Of a stretch of DNA of 64,000 nt, positions 41,892 through 50,201 are shown one piece after another. A program made the position numbers and the translations under genes. The first letter of the stretch is position 1, and each line of letters begins with the position of its first letter. Where the stretch lies: NCBI GenBank assembly GCA_038040395.1, contig JBBPIJ010000003.1, positions 124,001-188,000 on the forward strand. Reading direction: 5' to 3'. Source of the stretch: VAXT01 sp038040395 (GTDB lineage Bacteria; Actinomycetota; Thermoleophilia; Gaiellales; Gaiellaceae). The notes below the pieces were generated by a model. That model was not told the DNA's origin. It was given only the letters and a program-made list of their open reading frames with translations, and did not search any database.

Positions 41892-44615
41892 ATGTCCAGT
41901 AAACGCTTCGCGGCCCAGCCCTGGCTCATAGCCGTCGTCTTCGCAGCGGTGGCGGCCGTCGTCGTTCTTCCTTTCATGGCGTCGCCGTTCGCGCCTCCGG
42001 AACTCTTGACGGCGCTGGCCCTGCTCATCGCCGGTCTCGCCGGTTTCCTCGGCGGCCCGCTGCCGGGCCTTGTCGTGGTACTCGCAGGTCTCGGGTCGGT
42101 TGCGCTAGTCGTCGACCGTCCGGCGCGCGTCGCGCTCGCGCTTCCGGTGGGCGTGGCGCTGGCCGTCGCCGCCGGGGTCATAGGCCTTCGTCACCGGCGG
42201 CGGGAGAACGAGCGCGCCCTCGCGCTGAAGGAACTGGCAGCGATTCGCGACACCGCTACAGAGGCAATAGTAGACCTCGATCGGGAGGGCGCGATCACGA
42301 GCTGGAGCCGAGGCGCTGAGAAGATATATGGCTATGCCGCTGACGAGATCGAGGGACGTCCATTGAGCATTCTCGCCGCCGAGGAACGCGTCACTGAGAT
42401 CGATGAGCTGCTTGGCCAGGTTCGCGACGGCAGCACGGTGCGCCGGGAAACGGTGCAGCGACGAGCCGATGGAGAGACGTTCTCGGCCTCACTGACCGTC
42501 GCGCCCGTCGGTAACGGCACCCAAGAGGCCGCAGGCGCCGTCGCCGTCGCGGTCGACGTGAGCGAGCGCGTGCAGGCGCAGAGCGAGGCGAAGGAGGCCA
42601 GTTCGCGATACGAGACGCTTGTGACGCGGCTTCCGCTCGTGACGTACCTCCACGCCGCCCGTGACCGCTCCTCCCCGATCTACGTGAGCCCGCAAATCGA
42701 GGCTCTGCTCGGGTATACGCCCGACGAGTGGCTCGCGCAAGGTGACCTTCCGTCGCGCCTGATCCACGGCGACGACCGCGACCGCGTCAGCCAGGAAGCG
42801 GCAAAGAGCGCCCGCGCTGACGCGCCATTCCATTCCGAGTACCGCATGCTCGCCCGCGACGGTCACGTTGTCTGGGTCCGCGACGAGGCGACAACCGTCC
42901 GTGACGACGCGGGCGACCCCGCCTACATCCAGGGCTACCTCCTAGACATCAGTAAGCAGAAGCTCGGCGAGGAGGACCGTGAGCGCCTGCAAGAAGCCGA
43001 GCGTGACGCACTCACCCGCGCCGCCGAACGGGATGAACGGCTCAACTTCCTCGCCCGAGGGACGGACACCCTCGCAGCCTCGCAGGACTACGAGCACGCG
43101 CTCCGAGAGATCGCCGAGCTCGCCGTTCGGCGTTTCGCCGACTGGTGCATCTTCGACATCGGGGACGAGGCGGGGGCGTTGTCACGCCGAGTGGTTGCCC
43201 ACGCCGAGCCGATTCCCGCTGCGCGTGCAGCGGAGCGGGCGCCCGAGGAGGAGCCGGATCAAGTCGCAAAGCGAGTAGTCGCCCGGCAGCGGGCGGAGAT
43301 CGTTCCCGCGCCCGGCTCCGCACCGACGACGATCCCGTCTGTGAGTGGTATGGAGGCCGAGTCGTACATGTGCCTCCCTCTGCTCGTGCGAGAACGGGTC
43401 GTCGGGGCGGTGACGATGATCTCTACGACGGCAGGCCGCAGGTTCGCGGCCGACGATCTCGCGCTCGTCCGCGATGTGGCGCGCCGAGTCGCGCTCGCGA
43501 TCGACAATGCCCGGCTCTACGCAGAGGTCGAGGAGCGCGCCGTAGCGGCGCGTGTGCTGACGTACGTTGCGAACGGTGTCTTCCTTCTCGACCGCGCTGG
43601 CGAGATTCAGCTCTGGAACCCGGCCGCCGAGGCGATGACGGGTCTGCCCGCGAGCTCCGCGATCCATCGGCCCGCAGCGGACGTCCTCCCTGGCTGGCAC
43701 GAGATCGCCGAGCGAATCCCGATCCAGAGCTCATCCGATCCAAGGCACGAGGAAACGGTCCCCTTCGAGACGCCGAAGGGAGAGCGCTGGTTTTCGATCG
43801 TTGGCGTCAACTTCTTCGGCGGCACCGTCTACGCGTTCCGAGACGTCACGGAGGCGCGCCGCCTCGATGAGCTCAAGGCTGAGTTCGTAGCGACGGCCTC
43901 GCACGAGCTTCGGACTCCGCTCGCGGCCGTCTACGGAGCGGCGCAGACGTTGCGCCGTCACGATTTTGCGCTCGACGAAGCAGGACGCGCCCGCTTCATC
44001 TCACTCATCGCAGACGAATCCGAGCGGCTGAGCAGGATCGTCAACGAGATCCTGCTCGCGAGCCAGCTCGACGCCGGGCGCCTCGATCTCGCGAGCGAGC
44101 CGTTTGACTCGGCCGAGCTTGTCGAGCGAGTCACCGAGGCGGCGCGAGCGCACCTGCCGGGGAGTGTCACGTTGGACGTCACTCTTCCGGAGCCCGCGCC
44201 TTCCGTAGCCGCCGACCGCGACAAGGTGCGTCAAGTCCTCGTCAATCTCGTCGACAACGCGATCAAGTACTCACCCGACGGCGGGCGCGTCGAAGTGGGG
44301 ATCGACCAGGCGGAGAGCGCTGTCCGCTTCTACGTCACCGACGAGGGGCTGGGGATCCCCGAGCTCGAGCAAGAGCGGATCTTCGACAAGTTCTACCGCC
44401 TCGATCCCGAGATGACCCGGGGGGTCGGCGGCACAGGTCTCGGCCTGTACATCTGCAGTGAGCTGGTGCGCCGCATGGACGGCCGGATCTGGGTGGAGTC
44501 GCAGCACGGTCGCGGCTCGACGTTCTCGTTCGAGCTCCCGGTTGCGGAGATGTCCCTCCCGCCGGTGACGGCCCCGGAATCGCACAAGGCCACCGCCGCG
44601 TCCCCGGGGCTCTGA
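41892..44615 (+). CDS. membrane-bound multi-PAS/GAF sensor histidine kinase
   Basis: 907 residues. Four transmembrane segments in residues ~10-95 (LIAVVFAAVAAVVVLPFMAS; LLTALALLIAGLAGFLGG; VVVLAGLGSVALVV; VALALPVGVALAVAAGVIG). PAS 1 at ~115-235 (AIVDLDREGAITSWSRGAEKIYGYAADEIEG), PAS 2 at ~245-355 (VSPQIEALLGYTPDEW), a GAF domain at ~385-550, PAS 3 at ~555-660, then HisKA with the phospho-acceptor His near 673 (TASHELRTPLAAVYGAAQTL) and HATPase_c (VNLVDNAIKYSPDGG, DEGLGIPELEQERIFDKFYR, GTGLGLYICSELVRRMDG). It senses internal and possibly membrane signals. No response regulator is adjacent; it is the only gene between repeat copies 3 and 4. Confidence 0.93.
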   Translation: MSSKRFAAQPWLIAVVFAAVAAVVVLPFMASPFAPPELLTALALLIAGLAGFLGGPLPGLVVVLAGLGSVALVVDRPARVALALPVGVALAVAAGVIGLRHRRRENERALALKELAAIRDTATEAIVDLDREGAITSWSRGAEKIYGYAADEIEGRPLSILAAEERVTEIDELLGQVRDGSTVRRETVQRRADGETFSASLTVAPVGNGTQEAAGAVAVAVDVSERVQAQSEAKEASSRYETLVTRLPLVTYLHAARDRSSPIYVSPQIEALLGYTPDEWLAQGDLPSRLIHGDDRDRVSQEAAKSARADAPFHSEYRMLARDGHVVWVRDEATTVRDDAGDPAYIQGYLLDISKQKLGEEDRERLQEAERDALTRAAERDERLNFLARGTDTLAASQDYEHALREIAELAVRRFADWCIFDIGDEAGALSRRVVAHAEPIPAARAAERAPEEEPDQVAKRVVARQRAEIVPAPGSAPTTIPSVSGMEAESYMCLPLLVRERVVGAVTMISTTAGRRFAADDLALVRDVARRVALAIDNARLYAEVEERAVAARVLTYVANGVFLLDRAGEIQLWNPAAEAMTGLPASSAIHRPAADVLPGWHEIAERIPIQSSSDPRHEETVPFETPKGERWFSIVGVNFFGGTVYAFRDVTEARRLDELKAEFVATASHELRTPLAAVYGAAQTLRRHDFALDEAGRARFISLIADESERLSRIVNEILLASQLDAGRLDLASEPFDSAELVERVTEAARAHLPGSVTLDVTLPEPAPSVAADRDKVRQVLVNLVDNAIKYSPDGGRVEVGIDQAESAVRFYVTDEGLGIPELEQERIFDKFYRLDPEMTRGVGGTGLGLYICSELVRRMDGRIWVESQHGRGSTFSFELPVAEMSLPPVTAPESHKATAASPGL

Positions 44616-44638
44616 GGACTCGCCTTAGAGATCGGGAA

Positions 44639-44752
44639 TGCCCCCGGCATGAATCGAACATGCGCACGCGGTTTAGGAACTAGCGTGCGAAAGCTCCATT
44701 TGCGGGGGAAAGTGCGGCCATTTCGGTCGTGCGCGCCAGTGATTGCGCCAAT
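44639..44752 (-). repeat. tRNA-Arg att-like repeat, copy 4 (full)
   Basis: Full unit; arm repeats GCGCCAGT and GCGCCAAT. It lies 23 bp after the histidine kinase stop and ~120 bp before the PHA operon. Confidence 0.8.
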
Positions 44753-44873
44753 CGAATCGACCACTGCCAAGCCGGAGTACCGCTTGACGGGGCCGTAGGT
44801 GACGCGAAGATGCGGGCGGACGGCTAGTTCATAGGCGCTCGCGGCCGGCCGAGGTGCGGTACGTTCCGAGGCG

Positions 44874-45614
44874 ATGGCCGACATGGCCGGACAAGTAGCG
44901 CTCGTGACGGGCGGTGTGCGAGGTATCGGCCTCGCTATCTGCGAGCGGCTGATCGAGAGAGGCGTGCTCGTGACAGCGGGCTACTCGCGCAACGAGCAGG
45001 CGGCGAACGAGTTCCTGGAGGCGCACGAGAGTCGGGGGGCCGGCGTCGCGCAGGGGAACATCGCCCACCCTCCGGACTGCGAGCGGGTGATCAAAGAGAT
45101 GGTCGACAAGCACGGCCGGCTCGACATCGTCGTCAACAACGCCGGGATCACCCTCGATCGCACCGTGCGCAAGATGGCGCCAGAGGAGTGGGCGCACGTA
45201 ATCAACGTGAACCTGAACGGCGCCTTCTACATGTCGAGCGCGGCGCTGGAACAGATGATCGACCAGGGCTACGGGCGCATCATCAACATCAGCTCCGTGA
45301 TCGGCGAGATGGGCAACATCGGGCAGGCGAACTACGCGGCCGCGAAGTCGGGCCTCTTCGGGCTGACGATGAGCCTCGCGCTCGAGAGCGCGAACAAGGG
45401 GATCACGGTCAACTGCGTCGCTCCGGGGTTCGTCGCCACCGAGATGGTCGCGGCCTTACCCGAGAACGTCCTCGAGAAGGTGATCGCGCAGATCCCGGCC
45501 CGCCGGCTAGGCGAGCCGGACGAGGTCGCCCGTGTGGTCGAGTTCCTCGCCGATCCCGACTCCAGCTACATTACCGGCGCGGTGTTTTCGATCAACGGCG
45601 GCCTGAACATGTGA
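44874..45614 (+). CDS. phaB: acetoacetyl-CoA reductase (PhaB/FabG-type SDR)
   Basis: 246 residues, short-chain dehydrogenase. TGGVRGIGLAICERL is the NADP(H)-binding TGxxxGIG; NNAG; catalytic Ser in NISSVIG, YAAAK (YxxxK), and Asn in NVNLNGAFY. ITLDRTVRKMAPEEW and QANYAAAKSGLFGLTMSLALE are very like PhaB. It reduces acetoacetyl-CoA to (R)-3-hydroxybutyryl-CoA. First gene of the PHA cassette. FabG activity is the alternative, but the neighbours favour PhaB. Confidence 0.88.
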   Translation: MADMAGQVALVTGGVRGIGLAICERLIERGVLVTAGYSRNEQAANEFLEAHESRGAGVAQGNIAHPPDCERVIKEMVDKHGRLDIVVNNAGITLDRTVRKMAPEEWAHVINVNLNGAFYMSSAALEQMIDQGYGRIINISSVIGEMGNIGQANYAAAKSGLFGLTMSLALESANKGITVNCVAPGFVATEMVAALPENVLEKVIAQIPARRLGEPDEVARVVEFLADPDSSYITGAVFSINGGLNM

Positions 45615-45674
45615 GAGTGCCGCCGCGGAGAGATCGGCTTCCTCCGCCAAATAAACCCGCCCTCACAAATTTTC

Positions 45675-46166
45675 ATGTCTTCAGACCCCGCCCGCCTTTC
45701 GATGCCTGCGCCCGCGACGCGGACGACGATCGCCGGCCTTTCGAGGCTCGTGGGATCGCACCTCGGGTACACGCGTTGGCGCCTAATCACGCAGGAACAG
45801 GTCAACCGCTTCGCTGAGGCGACCTGGGACGACCAGTGGATCCACGTCGACGTCGAACGCGCCAGGTCGGGCCCCTTCGGCGGCACGATCGTCCACGGCT
45901 TCCTGACGCTCTCGCTTGCCCCGGCCCTCCTCGACGAGCTGCTGCAGGTCGAGGACGCCTCTCGCACGATCAACTACGGCCTCAACAGGGTTCGTTTCCC
46001 CGCGCCCGCGCCGGTCGGCTCTCGCGTACGCCTCGGGGTCGAGCTGAGCTCGCTCGAGCAGGTAGCCGGCGGCGTCCAGGCCGTGCTCGCGCTTACTTTC
46101 GAGTCCGAGGGCAGCGCCAAGCCCTGCTGCGTCGGTGAGCTCCTGCTGCGTTTCGTCTGCGACTGA
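45675..46166 (+). CDS. MaoC-type (R)-specific enoyl-CoA hydratase
   Basis: 163 residues, hot-dog fold. ITQEQVNRFAEATWDDQWIHVDVERARSGPFGGTIVHGFLTLSLAP holds the hydratase 2 motif with catalytic Asp (DDQ) and His (WIH), plus the GTIVHGFLTLSL helix. PhaJ-like enzymes make (R)-3-hydroxyacyl-CoA from beta-oxidation intermediates for PHA synthesis, which fits its place between phaB and phaC. Confidence 0.85.
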   Translation: MSSDPARLSMPAPATRTTIAGLSRLVGSHLGYTRWRLITQEQVNRFAEATWDDQWIHVDVERARSGPFGGTIVHGFLTLSLAPALLDELLQVEDASRTINYGLNRVRFPAPAPVGSRVRLGVELSSLEQVAGGVQAVLALTFESEGSAKPCCVGELLLRFVCD

Positions 46167-46196
46167 GTCCCCCGCCGCTCGTGTACAACTGACGGG

Positions 46197-47924
46197 ATGA
46201 CGACCGTCACTGACGATCCCGAGGCCCGCGCCGGCGCCGCTGAGGCGGCAGAGGCGCTCGAGCCCGAGGCAGGGCTCCTCGGATCGGCCGATCCGCTCTC
46301 GCTGGGGCGCGCTCTTGCGCAGGTCGGCGCCGGTGTCGTCAGCCATCCTCTCGAAGCCGGGCTCGCCGGGCTGCGCTATCTGAGCGACCTGGCCGCCGCC
46401 GGATCCGTCACGTTCGCACGGGCACTCGGCGCCGACTGCGAGGGCCCGTTCTCTCCCGCTCCCAAAGACGGCCGCTTCGCCGACCCCGCCTGGCAGGGCA
46501 ACCCCGCCTACTACGGCCTGCTCCAGGGCTACCTCGCCTGGTCGCGCTACGCGAACGATCTCGTGGCCGTCGCCGGGCTCGACGAACGCGAGACGCGCAA
46601 GGCGGCGTTCGCGATGCAGATGATCGTCGACGCTCTCGCCCCGACCAACTTCCTCGGGGGTAACCCGGCCGCGCTCAAGAGGGCGTTCGACACGGGCGGA
46701 GCGAGCCTCGCGGACGGGATGCGCAACTTCCTCGAGGACGTGCGCTCGAACGGTGGCTTCCCGCAGCAGGTCGACCTCGCGCCGTTCAAGGTCGGAGAGA
46801 ACCTTGCGGCGACGCCAGGCAAGGTCGTGTTCCAGAACGACCTGATGGAGCTGATCCAGTACGAGCCGCAGACCGAGACCGTCTTCGAGACGCCGCTGCT
46901 TCTGAGCCCGCCCTGGATCAACAAGTACTACATCATGGATTTGGCGCCGGGGCGGAGCTTCGCTGAATGGGCGATCACGCACGGGCACACCGTCTTCGCA
47001 ATCAGCTACCGCAACCCGGATGCGACGCAGCGGGACGTCTCGCTCGACGACTACCTACTCCAAGGACCGCGCATCGCCCTCGACGTGGTCGGCGACGTCA
47101 CCGGCGCATCGCAGGCGAACGTCGTCGGTCTCTGCCTCGGGGGGACGCTGACCGCGATGCTGCTGGCCTACCTGGCCGAGGAGGGCGACAACCGCGTCCG
47201 CTCGGCCACGCTGCTGAACACGCTCGTCGACTTCGGCGAGCCGGGTCAGCTCGGCGTGTTCCTCGATCCCGAGTCGATTGCTCGGCTCGAGCGGCGGATG
47301 GCGAGCCGGGGCTACCTTGAGGCAACCGAGATGGCGCGCACCTTCGACCTTCTCCGAGCGAACGACCTGATCTGGAACTACGCCGCCAGCAACTGGTTGA
47401 TGGGCGAGCAGCCGCCTGCATTCGACATCCTCGCCTGGAACTCCGACAGCACTCGGCTGCCCGCGGCGATGCACTCCTTCTATCTCCGTTCGTGCTACCT
47501 GGAAAACGAGCTCGCGCGGGGCGAGTTGGAGCTCGCCGGTACCCGGCTGCGGCTCGAGGACGTGACCGCGGACACCTACGTGCTCGCGGCGAAGGAAGAC
47601 CACATCGCCCCCTGGGGCTCGAGCTACCGGACGACGCAGCTGCTGCGCGGAAGCGAGGCACGCTTCGTGCTCAGCTCCTCGGGCCACATCGCGGGGATCG
47701 TCAATCCGCCGAATCCGAAGTCGCGCCACTGGACGCTCGACGAGCTCCCGCCGGATCCGGACGAGTGGGTCGCGAGCGCCTCGGAGCACGAGGGCTCGTG
47801 GTGGGAGGACTGGGCCGCGTGGATCGAGATTCGGGCCGGAGAGCGAGGCGCGCCTCCGCCGCTCGGGAGCGAGTCGTATCCAGTGGTCGCCGACGCTCCG
47901 GGCAGCTACGTGCACGATAAGTGA
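46197..47924 (+). CDS. phaC: poly(3-hydroxyalkanoate) synthase
   Basis: 575 residues, class I PhaC size. Central alpha/beta-hydrolase core with PHA-synthase motifs: TETVFETPLLLSPPWINKYYIMDL, SFAEWAITHGHTVFAISYRNPD, the lipase-like box GLCLGGT with nucleophilic Cys (~residue 313), catalytic Asp in AAKEDHIAPW and His in SSSGHIAGIVNPPNPKSRHW. It polymerises (R)-3-hydroxyacyl-CoA on granules. 30 bp after the hydratase gene, so one operon. Confidence 0.95.
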   Translation: MTTVTDDPEARAGAAEAAEALEPEAGLLGSADPLSLGRALAQVGAGVVSHPLEAGLAGLRYLSDLAAAGSVTFARALGADCEGPFSPAPKDGRFADPAWQGNPAYYGLLQGYLAWSRYANDLVAVAGLDERETRKAAFAMQMIVDALAPTNFLGGNPAALKRAFDTGGASLADGMRNFLEDVRSNGGFPQQVDLAPFKVGENLAATPGKVVFQNDLMELIQYEPQTETVFETPLLLSPPWINKYYIMDLAPGRSFAEWAITHGHTVFAISYRNPDATQRDVSLDDYLLQGPRIALDVVGDVTGASQANVVGLCLGGTLTAMLLAYLAEEGDNRVRSATLLNTLVDFGEPGQLGVFLDPESIARLERRMASRGYLEATEMARTFDLLRANDLIWNYAASNWLMGEQPPAFDILAWNSDSTRLPAAMHSFYLRSCYLENELARGELELAGTRLRLEDVTADTYVLAAKEDHIAPWGSSYRTTQLLRGSEARFVLSSSGHIAGIVNPPNPKSRHWTLDELPPDPDEWVASASEHEGSWWEDWAAWIEIRAGERGAPPPLGSESYPVVADAPGSYVHDK

Positions 47925-47952
47925 AGAGCGAGCGAAGTTAGCGCTTGCGTGC

Positions 47953-47981
47953 TATAGTTAACGGAACACCGAACTAGGAGG
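47953..47981 (+). promoter_or_regulatory. extended -10 promoter and strong RBS of the phasin gene
   Basis: TGC-TATAGT (extended -10, TATAGT at 47953-47958) followed by AGGAGG at 47976-47981, 7 bases before the ATG. It gives the phasin gene separate, strong expression, as expected for an abundant granule coat protein. No clear -35. Confidence 0.55.
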
Positions 47982-47988
47982 AACCGTT

Positions 47989-48309
47989 ATGCCTACCACC
48001 ACAGATAAGGCTATTCAGACGACGCAGGAGCATGTGCTGAACGCCATGCGCCAGAGCCAGGAGGCGATCGTCAAGGCCGTCACCGTCTGGAGCGAGGCCG
48101 TCGCCAAGGCCGTGCCGGAGCTGCCTGCAACACCCCTTGCCAAGGAGCTGCCGACACCCGAGGAGCTCATCGAGTCGAGCTTCCAGTTCACCGAGCGGCT
48201 AATTGCCGCGCAGCACGAGTTCGCAAAGAACGTGCTCGCCGCCGCCGCGCCGGTCATGAAGAAGACCTCAGCCGGCAACGGCTCAGAGAGCGCTTCGAAG
48301 GCTTCGTAA
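47989..48309 (+). CDS. phasin-like PHA granule protein
   Basis: 106 residues, mostly amphipathic helix: TQEHVLNAMRQSQEAIVKAV, TVWSEAVAKAVPELP, PEELIESSFQFTERLIAAQHEFAKNVLAAAAPV, with an Ala/Ser/Lys tail. The pattern 'F.FTE.L...QREFA..VL.A..P' is characteristic of actinobacterial phasins. It coats PHA granules and limits their coalescence. Own promoter and AGGAGG site. Hairpin follows. Confidence 0.82.
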   Translation: MPTTTDKAIQTTQEHVLNAMRQSQEAIVKAVTVWSEAVAKAVPELPATPLAKELPTPEELIESSFQFTERLIAAQHEFAKNVLAAAAPVMKKTSAGNGSESASKAS

Positions 48310-48316
48310 CTTCGCC

Positions 48317-48348
48317 GAGCCGGCGCCCGCATCGGCGGGCGCTGGCTC
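48317..48348 (+). terminator. 14-bp hairpin between phasin and regulator genes
   Basis: GAGCCGGCGCCCGC-atcg-GCGGGCGCTGGCTC, 14 bp with one G-U pair. It starts 7 bp after the phasin stop. No T run, so it may stabilise the phasin mRNA or only partly terminate, leaving low expression of the XRE gene. Confidence 0.65.
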
Positions 48349-48360
48349 CCGGACCGATCA

Positions 48361-48738
48361 ATGGTCGAAGACGCGTGGAAGGCGCAGATTGAGGCTCTCG
48401 GGGGCTTCATCCACACTCAGCGCAAGCTGGCGCAACTCTCGCTGCGCGAGCTCGCTGGGCTGACGAACCTCTCGAACGCCTACCTGAGCCAGGTCGAGCG
48501 TGGACTCCACGAGCCGTCCGTCCGCGTGCTCAAGTCGATCGCCACCGCACTCGACCTCTCCGCGGAGACGCTACTCGAGCACGCAGGCCTCCTCGGTGAG
48601 GAGCGATCGACCGAGCCGGCTGGGGGTCCGACCGCCACGGAGGCTGCGATCCGGGCCGACCGAACGCTCTCCGAGGGCCAGAAGGAGGCGTTGCTCGCTG
48701 TCTTCAGGAGCTATTCCCGGCCGCCCGTCGAGACCTGA
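48361..48738 (+). CDS. XRE-family regulator, probably of the PHA genes
   Basis: 125 residues. Cro/C1-type helix-turn-helix at ~15-70: LGGFIHTQRKLAQLSLRELAGLTNLSNAYLSQVERGLHEPSVRVLKSIATALDLS. The rest is a short helical tail (LSEGQKEALLAVFRSY). XRE proteins of this type sit next to phaC/phasin genes in actinobacteria and are thought to control them, possibly by sensing granules. It ends the operon, 20 bp before repeat copy 5. Confidence 0.85.
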   Translation: MVEDAWKAQIEALGGFIHTQRKLAQLSLRELAGLTNLSNAYLSQVERGLHEPSVRVLKSIATALDLSAETLLEHAGLLGEERSTEPAGGPTATEAAIRADRTLSEGQKEALLAVFRSYSRPPVET

Positions 48739-48757
48739 CCGCCAGCGGCCAGTCGTA

Positions 48758-48818
48758 TGCCCCCGGCATGAATCGAACATGCGCACGCGGTTTAGGAAAC
48801 CGCTTGTCCACTCGTGCA
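48758..48818 (-). repeat. tRNA-Arg(CCT) repeat, copy 5: longer tRNA remnant, no arm sites
   Basis: Minus strand: acceptor half, T arm and a perfect anticodon arm GCGGT-TTCCTAA-ACCGC (anticodon CCT), continuing into a D-arm-like segment (GCACGAGTGGACAA). The 5' acceptor GCCCCCG is not found. Unlike the full copies it lacks the GCACGC half of the core inverted repeat and the GCGCCAGT arms. It looks like the bacterial (tRNA-body) half of the site, or a decayed tRNA gene. Confidence 0.65.
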
Positions 48819-49456
48819 AACCCGCTTAGTAGAGCGGTTTTCGGCTACCTGGGTTGAGCCTGAACCGCTGTAGCGCCGCTGCGAAGCCGCCGGGGAGGAG
48901 GAGGCGGCGACTCTTCGAGGCAATCAATCCCGGGGCAGCCAATCCGTACGAGGTCTGGACGACGACCGTTCTGATTCGCCCGATCGTCCCGTAACCCAAG
49001 AACACGTCGAGGAGCAGCAGCTGTCGTTGAGTCCGCCGACGCTGCTGCTCCTCCTCCCGTGATCCCTTCGCTCAGCGGGTGCGCCGAGCAGTGGCGCGAG
49101 GCTCATCGGAAGTCGTCAATGAAAGAAGAGGCAGAGAGTGCCGGGTACTTGACGACTCCTCCAACAGGGATCGGAGCAACGGAGTTAGCCCGAGTGGGAC
49201 TTCGCCGTCTAATCCTCGCGATGCTCGACGAACGCTTCGGCGGGGACCTCGACTGGATTTGGCAAGCGCGGCGTATGCTCCCAGCCTCACTTAATCCGAA
49301 CGCGGCGGCTCCACTGGCTACCGGGCCTCTCGGGCTGCGTGCTGCGGGCGATCCGGGCGAAGATCGGATCTTCGTGGAAGTTGCCGACCAGTCCGCGTGA
49401 TATCGGGAACAGAGCCGGTAGAACTCGTTTCAGAATGACCGGTCGGGTGTGCGGCG
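48819..49456. other. no supported gene
   Basis: A hairpin (AAACCcGCT-tagt-AGaGCGGTTT) lies at ~48818-48841 next to the tRNA remnant. One plus-strand frame (49059-49400) is open but has no recognisable features. Nothing else seen. Confidence 0.45.
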
Positions 49457-49484
49457 CTGACACGTTAGGATCGGCGGCTACATT
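49457..49484 (+). promoter_or_regulatory. sigma-70-type promoter for the ABM-like gene
   Basis: CTGACA (49457-49462), 16-bp spacer, TACATT (49479-49484), then AGGAGG directly before the ATG at 49508. Good match in position and spacing. Confidence 0.5.
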
Positions 49485-49507
49485 CAGCGTCGAGATCAGG
49501 AGGCGAC

Positions 49508-49843
49508 ATGGCGACTTTCGGCATCGTCCACCGGTTCCCCGGTGGAACTAAGGATCAGTATGAAGCGGGGATCGATCGCGTTCATCCGTCGGACGGGAGT
49601 CTTCCCGAGGGCCAGACCTACCACGCAGCCGGTGCCACGGATGATGGGTGGATCGTGGTCGCGCTATGGGACTCCCGAGAGAGCTATGAGCGCTTCCGTG
49701 ACGAGACGCTGATGCCAGGGCTCCAAGCCCTTGGCGACGCCGCGTTCCCTACACCGCCGCAGTCAACGGAGTTCGAGATCCACAACGAAAAGCAGGCATC
49801 GTTGGCCGGGGCTCTGGCTACTCATTCTGAAGCGAGCTCTTAG
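49508..49843 (+). CDS. ABM-like small protein
   Basis: 111 residues: FGIVHRFPGGTKDQYEAGID, HAAGATDDGWIVVALWDSRESYERFRDETLMPGLQ, STEFEIHNE. The dimeric alpha/beta-barrel pattern with the 'GW.VV.LWDS.E.YE.F' segment is typical of small ABM-like proteins in actinobacteria. A cleaner relative of the protein at 29344. AGGAGGCGAC precedes the ATG. Function unknown. Confidence 0.75.
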   Translation: MATFGIVHRFPGGTKDQYEAGIDRVHPSDGSLPEGQTYHAAGATDDGWIVVALWDSRESYERFRDETLMPGLQALGDAAFPTPPQSTEFEIHNEKQASLAGALATHSEASS

Positions 49844-49899
49844 GCCGGGGGTACCAATTTCGGTACCAACTAGCAGCTACCCGCTTCCTCAGAATGACG

Positions 49900-49925
49900 A
49901 AAGGCCCCTCTTTGCAGGGGCCTTT
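49900..49925. terminator. bidirectional Rho-independent terminator
   Basis: AAAGGCCCCT-ctttgc-AGGGGCCTTT, a perfect 10-bp stem with A and T ends on both strands. It serves the plus-strand ABM gene and, three bases beyond, the minus-strand tRNA-like remnant. Confidence 0.85.
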
Positions 49926-49928
49926 CTA

Positions 49929-49981
49929 CTCCCCGGGTTGGACTCGAACCAACAACCCTCCGGTGCGGCAGACGGCACCGG
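49929..49981 (-). tRNA. tRNA 3' remnant of uncertain identity
   Basis: Minus strand: an anticodon-like arm (GGTGC/GCACC with 8-nt loop CGTCTGCC), T arm GTTGG-TTCGAGT-CCAAC, acceptor half CCGGGGA with G, then a perfect terminator. The matching TCCCCGG 5' half is not found upstream, so it is incomplete or degenerate. Codon identity cannot be stated. Confidence 0.45.
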
Positions 49982-50201
49982 GCGCGCGGGCTGACCAGTT
50001 TGGGGCAGCCCAACTCCTAACCGGCCGAACGGCCCAGGCGCACGGCGGCTGCCCCAGAGCTTCTGGCTGATGGCTGAGGCTCTCCGCAAACCGCCCTACA
50101 AGGGCAAGCCGCTACCGCCCTGGGGCGAGTGCTCTCGCACAGTCGAGCGTGCGTGCGTCACGAGAACGGCGCGGGGTTCCGCCCGTCTGTCTCGCCCCGC
50201 A

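Noticed and set aside
48758..48860. Copy 5 as the intact tRNA-Arg(CCT) gene
   Set aside because: Anticodon, T and part of the D arm are good, but no GCCCCCG 5' acceptor strand pairs with CGGGGGC, so the cloverleaf cannot close.
49059..49400. 113-codon plus-strand frame after the PHA segment
   Set aside because: No recognised family, poor start context, and the sequence around it looks like decayed flank.
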